DNA from: Sarocladium kiliense
Lineage: Eukaryota > Ascomycota > Sordariomycetes > Hypocreales > Sarocladiaceae
Length of the DNA stretch: 64,000 bases
Assembly: GCA_030734395.1 (NCBI GenBank)
Contig: JAUZTG010000041.1
Location: forward strand, 1,612,001-1,676,000
Direction of reading: 5' to 3'
The translations under genes and the position numbers were made by a program. The notes beneath the pieces are model-generated. The model was given only the letters and a program-made list of their open reading frames with translations. It was not told the DNA's origin and did not search any database. Below are positions 57,184 through 64,000 of this stretch, piece after piece. Each line of letters opens with the position of its first letter. Within the stretch, counting starts at the first letter, position 1.

Positions 57184-57736
57184 GTCGTCGACCTGGCCAT
57201 TCGCTCCTGTGAAAACGAGAATCTTATGCTGAGGTATCGACTGGGATGTCGGTACTCCAGAAACAGCATCAGCACTCAAGTACTACGAGCTCATTTATAG
57301 ATGAACATGCGCGCTGCAGATACCGAAATCACCAGGCTCTGTTTGTGAGCACACGTAGCTAGCTCTAGCTGCTAGAGGCGCCATCTTCACTTCAGCGCTG
57401 TGACTTGATCAATGACGAAATACATATCCCAGAAACCAATCGTCTTCAGAGAGTCAACGTAGATGGACTTTCAACTTTCTCGCTACATCAAAGCACCGAG
57501 TCCGAGTTCGGAACCCCACACTCTTGGGCTGTTGAGTGCCGATGCTCAGCTCCCGGTGCGGAGAAGCGCCCAATCGTCATAACCACAATCCTCCAACCCT
57601 TTGCTTCAACCCCTTGACTTCACCAACCCTCTCTTTTGCAAATCAGACAGACTCAATCTTGATTAGACCTGTGCAGGAGATCAACAGGGAGGAAGAATCA
57701 TCCATTTGTCGCACAATTCCCTCACCTGCTGAGATC
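57184..57736. other. Intergenic: dehydrogenase to epimerase-like gene
   Basis: 553 bases between two genes on the plus strand. The frame of the downstream gene is open from 57536 on, but the conserved start is at 57737. No other feature recognised. Confidence 0.45.
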
Positions 57737-58771
57737 ATGCGCGTTCTCATCACCGGCGCCGCGGGCTTTGTGGGCCAGCTGCTAGCTCAGACCCTCCTCA
57801 ACGACAGCGATGGCAAGTACCACGTTGTGCTCACAGATATTGTCGAGCCTCCGATTCCCCAGGGCGTGAAATGGCCACAGCAAGCAAAGGCTATCAAGGC
57901 CGATCTTCTTCAAGACTCTAGGGCGGTAGTGAGCAAGGACATCGATGCCGTCTTCGTCTTCCACGGCATCATGTCTTCAGGCTCCGAGGCTGATTATGAG
58001 TTGGGTGAGTGATGCGGCGTTGCTCATCCTACATCCGCTTGGAAGTTCAGATAAGATCAAGAGATCTGATCCTCGTTTATAGGAATGCGAGTCAACTTCG
58101 GCTCTTCCAAAGCCCTACTGGATGTCTTACGAGAGGTCACCCCCGGACTCAAAGTCATATACACATCCAGCCAAGCTGTTTACGGTGGCAACCCTCCCGA
58201 GCCCATTACAGAGGCTACGCGTCCGACGCCAGAGAGCTCCTACGGCTGCGAGAAGCTCATGTGTGAGTATCTCGTCAACGATCTTACGCGACGACGCTTC
58301 ATCAACGGCATTGTCTGCCGACTTCCCACGGTTTCCGTCCGACCAGGGAAGCCAACCGCAGCGGCATCAAGCTTCCTGTCTGGCATGATTCGCGAGCCCA
58401 TGCAGGGGCTGCCGTGTACAATTCCCATCAAGAACAGAGGATTTGCTCACTGTTTGTGTTCGCCACGCATCCTGGTCAAGAACCTAATCCATGCTCTGGG
58501 TTTGCCAAGGGATGCATTGCCAGACTATGATCGGGTTGTCAATCTGCCAGGAATGCGGGTGACGGTGCAGGACATGATTGACTCGCTAGAGAGAGTCGGC
58601 GGCAAGGACAAGCTCCAATACCTGAAAGAGGAGGAGGATGAAGCGGTCAAGTCAATCCTATACTCGTGGCCAGCGGGTTTGGACTATTCAAAGGGTTTGG
58701 GACTCGGGTTCTACCAGGATTCATCCTACGATGACGCTGTCAAAGACTTCCAGGCGACTTTGAGCAGCTGA
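57737..58771 (+). CDS. NAD-dependent epimerase/dehydrogenase (extended SDR), D-erythronate dehydrogenase-like
   Basis: Exons 57737-58004 and 58083-58771 (78 bp intron, GTGAGT...TTATAG) give 318 residues. The start MRVLITGAAGFVGQLLA carries the GxxGxxG NAD site at residues 7-13, then LTDIVEPP with the acidic residue that prefers NAD, VFHGIMSSGSEADYELGMRVN across the junction, the Ser-Thr segment YTSSQAVYGG and the catalytic Tyr-Lys of SSYGCEKLMCEYLV. The pattern ALPDYDRVVNLPGMRVTVQDMI near the C-terminus resembles the bacterial DenD/fungal D-erythronate dehydrogenase-like branch rather than UDP-sugar epimerases. The substrate is inferred only. It is next to the 2-hydroxyacid dehydrogenase gene on the same strand. 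Confidence 0.82.
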
Positions 58772-60409
58772 GTTCCAGCACCGTTGAGATTCCTGTCGAC
58801 TATCAGACCCCTCTTGGAATGGAAGTCTGAGGCTCGCGTATGATCCAGGCGCTTCACCCGGGTAGAGGCATCAAGCCGCACGTGACTAGCATTCAATTAG
58901 AGAGCGCCACAGCAGCTGGATGTACGATATGCGCTTCAATATCACTCACACTATTGTCAATAGCGTGCACGTCCCGGTACCGATGGTCAGGCACAGAGGC
59001 ACCAGGCGCCTGGCGGCTCGGGAGATAACCAAGATGTGATACTGCACGAGATGAAATAGTAGAAGACGTGTGCCACCGTGCCACTTTCATGACATGACTC
59101 CAAAGCACGAAAGCGTGATCTCACCGTCAGGTCAATGTAAGCGCCAGGTCGAGCTCAATCGGTACCGCGCGCCTACATCAACCCTGAGGTACCTGTCATA
59201 TTCATGACGTCTGGTGCATCTCAGTGCGGAGGCCTCAAGGTGATTGAGAGGCAACTGAGATGTTCGAGTTCATATGTTTCAAACACTCGTGGCGGTGCTT
59301 AGTCTGAGAAAGATCATGAGGCCGGCCACTGGGCTACTCCGCCTCGACGGCTTCGATCACTATTGACGAATCGACAGCCACTGGACTCCCAGGTGTAGGA
59401 CAGTGTTCTTGCGCAATGTGTATCGTGTCAAGTCACGGCGGGGAACGCTGCCCACGCTGTTCGTCCGATGACTCGCTCCCCACTCTGTGCGCCAAGCTCC
59501 AGTTACCTGTCTGTCTCATGCGCCTCGATTCTCGATCTGGATGATTGCTGATGTTCGCATAGGTGGTGACTGATATCCCCAGTTGGGCAACCGACTGGGG
59601 GGCCAAGACAAACAGTTAGCCGCCCGCAACCTGCCAGGTCGGGAGCGTCTGGATTGGTCCGCGATCTGCACCAGGAAGCCCAATCAAGCGCCCTTGTCTG
59701 TCACTCTTCGCGCGCGCCAGCCAGTGATATCGCCGCATTGCCAGCGTCTTGGTTGTCCATCTTCCCCGCTCAGGTGTGCCCAAATATAGCAGCACCACGC
59801 CGCCGCTCATGATTGGTGCAATGTGCATCGCTAGTCGCTTTTGGCTGCTTTCTTCCCGTCATGGTGGGTGCTGTCGACCTGAGAGGGTGTATGTGGCAGG
59901 CGAGCATCACCACCAGGCATCTGTGTCCCTTCTCTCGGCAGTATGCAAGCAAGCCGCCGGAACAAGGTCTGTACTAGTCCGTCGACACCATCAATCCCGT
60001 CTCGCTCACGCTTCCTCGCATGCCACTTGGCTGGTTCCCGCAGCTCGACAGGGTACGCGCCCGTGTTGGTTCGTCGTTCCACCCCGACTTAAGGCTCGAA
60101 GACCCCTCGGGCCGCCGCCGACGGCCTACTTCCTCCTCCTTCACATTCTCTTCCTCCGTTTTGCTGTTTTTTTTTTACCTTCGGTATTCGTTGTAAATCC
60201 ATATCCACAAAGTCTTCGTTGATCGAAGCAGCCTGTCGTTTTCAGACCATAACATCAGCTTTCCTTTCATCACCGACTGACGGCTGGTCCGTCTCAAGTA
60301 TTACTGCAAATAGTGTCAAACGTTCACCGATCCCGCGAGTTCGACCTGGAGTCGTTCGGCTGCTGAAGTTCCGGTAATTCGCAGTGCGCGCGATCGCACG
60401 ACAAGAACT
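58772..60409. other. 1.6 kb intergenic region and leader of the methyltransferase gene
   Basis: No gene recognised. A perfect E-box CACGTG lies at 58879-58884. From about 60120 the sequence is pyrimidine-rich with a T10 run at 60167-60176, typical of a fungal promoter/5' leader for the gene starting at 60410. Confidence 0.45.
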
Positions 60410-63367
60410 ATGGCGCACCTTATTCAACAAAGATACCCGCCTCCCGAGTCTTTGCTGGCCCGAAGACCGAAGATGCACCTTAATCCAATAATCGAGGAGG
60501 AAAGCGACGACACAGGACAGGCTCGTTCCCCCCGGCGAGCCAAGCAAGCACCGTCGGGTCTCCAGATCAACGCGTGGCTTTCTCCGATGAGCGATCACTT
60601 TCCGACGCCCCGAGGAGTTCATTACCTCTCGGCACCAGTCCTCCCCGCCTCGCCCTCGACCGAGACGAACTCTGAAGACTCGCCAACAAGCTCTTCAAAT
60701 CAGTGGAACCGTGCTAGTACCGCCAGCGCCAACACCGAGTTCGAAGATCTGTATGATGTATCCGATGACGATACAGATCTCCCCCAGGGCATCCCACGCA
60801 ACGCCGTATCGGCTCGCGTGCCTCCCCAAAAACAGCCGGCTCGACTCGTTATACCGGTCAATCCAAGTGGCTACGATGAAGCGCGGTCTGCGAGAGAGCT
60901 CAAGAAGCTGGCTTCACCGGTTCCTTTGACACCATCAGCTCAGTTGACCATGTCTCCAGCACAGATGACGTTCATGGACCAGCAGCAAGCTCTTGAGATC
61001 CCCACCATCTCGGCGCCCCCATCACTCGATGGAAGCCTGTCGTCTGAGCAGTTGGCAGCGATGAGCGCGCCCCCGACACCAGTTATTGGGAATGATGATG
61101 ATGAAGGCCCTGCCAATGAGATGTGGTCTGGGGTAGAGTTACAGCCGGGTGCTCTGGCAACACTTCAGGCTCTTTCGGGGTCCGACGAGGATGAGGTACA
61201 ACAGCAGCCCGAGCAGGTACTCGAGGTTGATTCACTGCAGCCAGCTGCAGAGATGACACAACAACCTTTGAGGCTGGTGACCAACTTTCAGACGCGGGGC
61301 TTTACTCTTCCCGCCTCATTCTCGCCGCAATCAAACCGACAATCTCTTGCAGATCTCACCAAGCTTGACATACCATCCCCAGGTGGCTTCTTCTCAGGCC
61401 TTTCACCACGTTCTCGTCATACCTGGCATATGCCTTCGAAGTCGCCTTCTGACATGGTACCACCAACATCGACAACGGCTGAACAGTTCTACAGATGTCC
61501 GTGGAACCAGAACTCCCCGATTCCACCTGTCCCAAAGCCGATCGATCTTGCCGAGAGCTTCTACAGGACTGCGGGTGCCTCTGATGTCCCAGTTGAGAGG
61601 GTGGTGGAGATACATGACTCCGACGATTCGGACGATCTGCCCACGGCCAGGCCTATCTTGCCAAAGGAGCCCGCCGCAGCAGAAGATTCCGAGCCCAACC
61701 CTCAGGAGAGCCCACAGTCTCCAGTAGCTGAAGTTGCTGCCACAGAGATCGTTGCGGGCGTTGACGCCACCTACGCACGAAAACAGCAAGCAGAAGCGCT
61801 CTCCAACCTTGACCGTACCGAGATGTGGCTTGTGGCCCAGCGAGTCTATCTCAAGGGTGTGGACAGTCAAGCAGACGTTGTCTTTGGCCTACCAGTAGTC
61901 GAAGAAGGTTCCGAGGATGAGGACAAGCATTCCGAGCCAGAGCCAGTACCCGAGACAGCCACGTTTGTTCGCAAAAAGACTGTCCGTTTCTCCGAGATCA
62001 GCATGGCCAGCTGGAGGGTTCCTATTGCGAAGGGCGGTCCAGTTAGAGTGCCATCCAAGCTCAAGCGTCAGGAGTCCGCGTACTATCGTGCTTTCCAGGA
62101 CTTCGTCATCCGGAACCATGCCAGGGATGCCTTCGTTCACCAGCTTCCCCGTTTCGAGGCTTTGCAGGCTCAACGCGTCTCACTTCCAGAGAAGCACCGC
62201 AACCAGCTCCTGGGCAAGTACCAACTGAGTGTGCTTCCTCAGTCTGCCAAAAAGCGCCTGAGCGCGAATGTCGCCCGTGGTGACCACACTTTAGTCGATG
62301 ACCCAGAAAAGCTGCGTCGAGAAAAGGAGTTCGAAGCTATGGCTCAAACGACAATTGCGACTTGGCAGGTGGCTGCTATCAAGCTTCTGAATGGCGGCCG
62401 TCTCATCTCCGCACCAATTGCAAACCGTCTTGCTAGGCTGTCGCACATTCCACCAGCAACGAAAGGGGCACCTCGAGATCGCGCCAGGATTCTAGACCTT
62501 GGTGGTCAAACTACGTGTGACTGGGCATGGCATTGCGCTCTGCAGTTTCCCAACGCCAAGATCTACACCGTCACGACCAAGGCAATTCGTCAGTTGTCCA
62601 ATGCCAACATTCGAGGACCGCCCAACCATCGTCAAGTTGCGGTTGAGCGCCTCACCCGTCTTCCTTTTGAGGACGACCAATTCGATCTCATCTCCACTCG
62701 CGAGCTTCACAGCATCCTCAAGTACACTGGGGAGCATGGCGAGGATGAGTGGGAGGGGTGCCTGAAGGAGTGTATGCGTGTCCTCAAGCCAGGTGGCTAT
62801 CTTGATTTCTCAATCCTGGATTCGGATATCATGAACGCTGGTCCACTGGGCCTGGCCAAGAGTGTCGAGTTTGGCTTCACGCTCAAAACGCTTGGGTACG
62901 ATCCCAGTCCTTCCAAGATGTGGCTCGGCCGCTTGGGACGAGCGGGCTTCGTCAACGTCCGCCGCGCCTGGACGTGTCTTCCCATGGGTCCAAAACAAAA
63001 CCCCTTCCGGGCACCAACACCGCCAATGAAGGACGGCCCAAGGGGGGAGGCCGGCAATACTCTGCAGATGGAAGCCATGGTGATGGGGAGCAGCCAGAAC
63101 ATCGCTGCCGCGTGCAGCGTGATTGGTTGCTGGAATTGGGAGCGTTGGATCTTGCGGTGTGAGATGGAGAAGGTGGCGGGTGAGCTGCGTCTCGCAGACA
63201 CAGTCACGAGTGGTGCAGCGATGGAAGAGGCGGCCAAGGCACTCGAAGGAGTTCATTCTGTGATCGAGGAGGGTCGGAATCGCAGTTCAGGTTTCCGCAT
63301 GCTCAACGGGTACGCACAAAAACCAGCGAAGGGAACGGAGGTGATTCAAATTGCATTGGCAGGATAA
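60410..63367 (+). CDS. Large protein with C-terminal class I methyltransferase domain
   Basis: Single exon, 985 residues. Residues 1-500 are low complexity (Ser, Pro, Gln, acidic), with repeated S-A-P-P and S-P-x-x motifs. A conserved-looking middle follows (KTVRFSEISMASWR, RQESAYYRAFQDFVIRNHARD, EFEAMAQTTIATWQVAAIKLLNGGRLIS). The class I fold begins near 690: RILDLGGQTTCDWAWHCAL in place of a standard GxGxG motif I, AKIYTVTTKAIRQ, RLTRLPFEDDQFDLISTREL and LKECMRVLKPGGYLDFSILD (post motif). This kind of fungal protein is generally annotated as a methyltransferase-domain or LaeA-like protein of unknown substrate; I do not recognise a characterised ortholog. No membrane segment. SAM binding is inferred. 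Confidence 0.8.
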   Translation: MAHLIQQRYPPPESLLARRPKMHLNPIIEEESDDTGQARSPRRAKQAPSGLQINAWLSPMSDHFPTPRGVHYLSAPVLPASPSTETNSEDSPTSSSNQWNRASTASANTEFEDLYDVSDDDTDLPQGIPRNAVSARVPPQKQPARLVIPVNPSGYDEARSARELKKLASPVPLTPSAQLTMSPAQMTFMDQQQALEIPTISAPPSLDGSLSSEQLAAMSAPPTPVIGNDDDEGPANEMWSGVELQPGALATLQALSGSDEDEVQQQPEQVLEVDSLQPAAEMTQQPLRLVTNFQTRGFTLPASFSPQSNRQSLADLTKLDIPSPGGFFSGLSPRSRHTWHMPSKSPSDMVPPTSTTAEQFYRCPWNQNSPIPPVPKPIDLAESFYRTAGASDVPVERVVEIHDSDDSDDLPTARPILPKEPAAAEDSEPNPQESPQSPVAEVAATEIVAGVDATYARKQQAEALSNLDRTEMWLVAQRVYLKGVDSQADVVFGLPVVEEGSEDEDKHSEPEPVPETATFVRKKTVRFSEISMASWRVPIAKGGPVRVPSKLKRQESAYYRAFQDFVIRNHARDAFVHQLPRFEALQAQRVSLPEKHRNQLLGKYQLSVLPQSAKKRLSANVARGDHTLVDDPEKLRREKEFEAMAQTTIATWQVAAIKLLNGGRLISAPIANRLARLSHIPPATKGAPRDRARILDLGGQTTCDWAWHCALQFPNAKIYTVTTKAIRQLSNANIRGPPNHRQVAVERLTRLPFEDDQFDLISTRELHSILKYTGEHGEDEWEGCLKECMRVLKPGGYLDFSILDSDIMNAGPLGLAKSVEFGFTLKTLGYDPSPSKMWLGRLGRAGFVNVRRAWTCLPMGPKQNPFRAPTPPMKDGPRGEAGNTLQMEAMVMGSSQNIAAACSVIGCWNWERWILRCEMEKVAGELRLADTVTSGAAMEEAAKALEGVHSVIEEGRNRSSGFRMLNGYAQKPAKGTEVIQIALAG

Positions 63368-63941
63368 ACGCTGCTCAGCAAAGCTTTGGAGGATTTCCTT
63401 GCGTCTTTGTCGGTCGCTTTCTCTCTTCTCCATAGATGCGATCTCATAGTGGGGGGATGACGATTAATACGGGTTGAAGAAACAAGATTGATAAAGGAAT
63501 GAACGCAAGCATGGTAGGTTGAGACTCCTGCTATGCAGTAGAATTTAGTATCATAATGCCACAACGCGTTTGATGAACGCCAAAAGTCCACCTAAATGAT
63601 GTCCGCATGTCGTTGTACCCCGAGCCGCGCATCGCCATACCTATTTGGCAGTAAAAGGATGAAAGGGCTGCTTTCCGGAGGTAGCGACCATCGAAGTCGA
63701 CCGTTTGAGCTTACAGGGTAGCCAAAAATCAAGCAGACGACTGGAGTGGCTGCCTTAGCGCTCAGAGAGCCGGCTGGCCCGAAATTTTGGCGGCCGACCA
63801 GAGCTGCTGATGAGCTCCAGTCGAAGCAGCCATCATCCATTTCGCCCTGCACATTCACCCATCAGCTACACCACCGCATATCCCTCGTGCCGACCCAAGA
63901 CCGACCATTTCGATTCGTGTGCACTCACCGAGCGAGCGACG
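63368..63941. other. Intergenic before the gene at the right edge
   Basis: 574 bases between the methyltransferase gene and the start codon at 63942. No gene recognised; presumably a promoter region. Confidence 0.4.
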
Positions 63942-64000
63942 ATGAACAACAACTGGCAAGAGGAGGCCATGCGCCGCCTGCGCCAGATGCAGCAGCAGGG
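63942..64000 (+). CDS. Start of a gene truncated by the window end, possibly prohibitin-2
   Basis: An ATG at 63942 opens a frame that runs off the end: MNNNWQEEAMRRLRQMQQQ. A short amphipathic, Gln/Arg-rich start like this resembles fungal prohibitin-2 (PHB2), a mitochondrial inner-membrane scaffold protein, but 19 residues are not enough for a safe call. The preceding bases look like a promoter/leader. Confidence 0.35.
   Translation, partial: MNNNWQEEAMRRLRQMQQQ

Overview
This 64 kb window is nuclear DNA of a filamentous ascomycete (Pezizomycotina). Evidence: short introns (46-144 bp) with GTRNGT-type donors and CTRAC-like branch sites, a fungal C6 zinc-cluster regulator, a KTR-type mannosyltransferase, a PER1 protein and a Cys-rich/mucin membrane protein of the kind found in filamentous fungi. 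The class (Sordariomycetes or Dothideomycetes) cannot be fixed from the window alone. No rRNA, CRISPR array, intact transposon or convincing tRNA was seen.

Layout. 1-544 is the 3' end of the purine gene ADE6. About 11.4 kb without a recognisable gene (545-11991) then leads to a RosA/NosA/Pro1-like sexual-development transcription factor (11992-14901). From 15.4 to 58.8 kb lies a dense block of housekeeping genes: a WDR83-like WD40 protein, a KTR mannosyltransferase, GCP5-like gamma-tubulin complex protein, a hydrolase-fold protein that lacks its catalytic residues, a bHLH regulator, PER1, MPS1 kinase, bL21m (MRPL49), NSA2, PRMT1, phosphoacetylglucosamine mutase, MUS81, riboflavin synthase, ACL4, GIR2, PUF6, a mucin-like membrane protein, RPB4, TRS23, RPN10, borealin/Nbl1, TMA22/DENR, a glyoxylate/hydroxypyruvate reductase-like dehydrogenase and a sugar-acid-type epimerase. 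The right end holds a 985-aa protein with a C-terminal methyltransferase domain, and the first codons of another gene, perhaps prohibitin-2.

The genes do not form a metabolic cluster. Strands alternate almost regularly between 15 and 56 kb, giving nine head-to-head pairs that share 0.4-1.1 kb promoter regions, separated by tight tail-to-tail junctions (79 bp between MUS81 and RIB5). Ribosome assembly and translation is over-represented (NSA2, ACL4, PUF6, GIR2, TMA22, bL21m), and two of these promoters carry PAC/RRPE-like motifs. A second theme is chromosome segregation and repair (GCP5, MPS1, borealin, MUS81), a third is GPI/mannan/chitin-precursor supply for the wall and secretory pathway (KTR, PER1, PCM1, TRS23).

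The points most worth checking are the long empty region before the developmental regulator, a single in-frame TAG that splits the Cys-rich head from the mucin/TM part of an otherwise intact membrane protein gene, the catalytically empty hydrolase, an NSA2 start codon isolated as its own coding exon, a GC-AG intron in TRS23, and a stop codon in PER1 that appears only if the last intron is kept. Exon structures were built by hand from splice signals, reading frame and remembered family sequences; none was checked against transcripts or databases.
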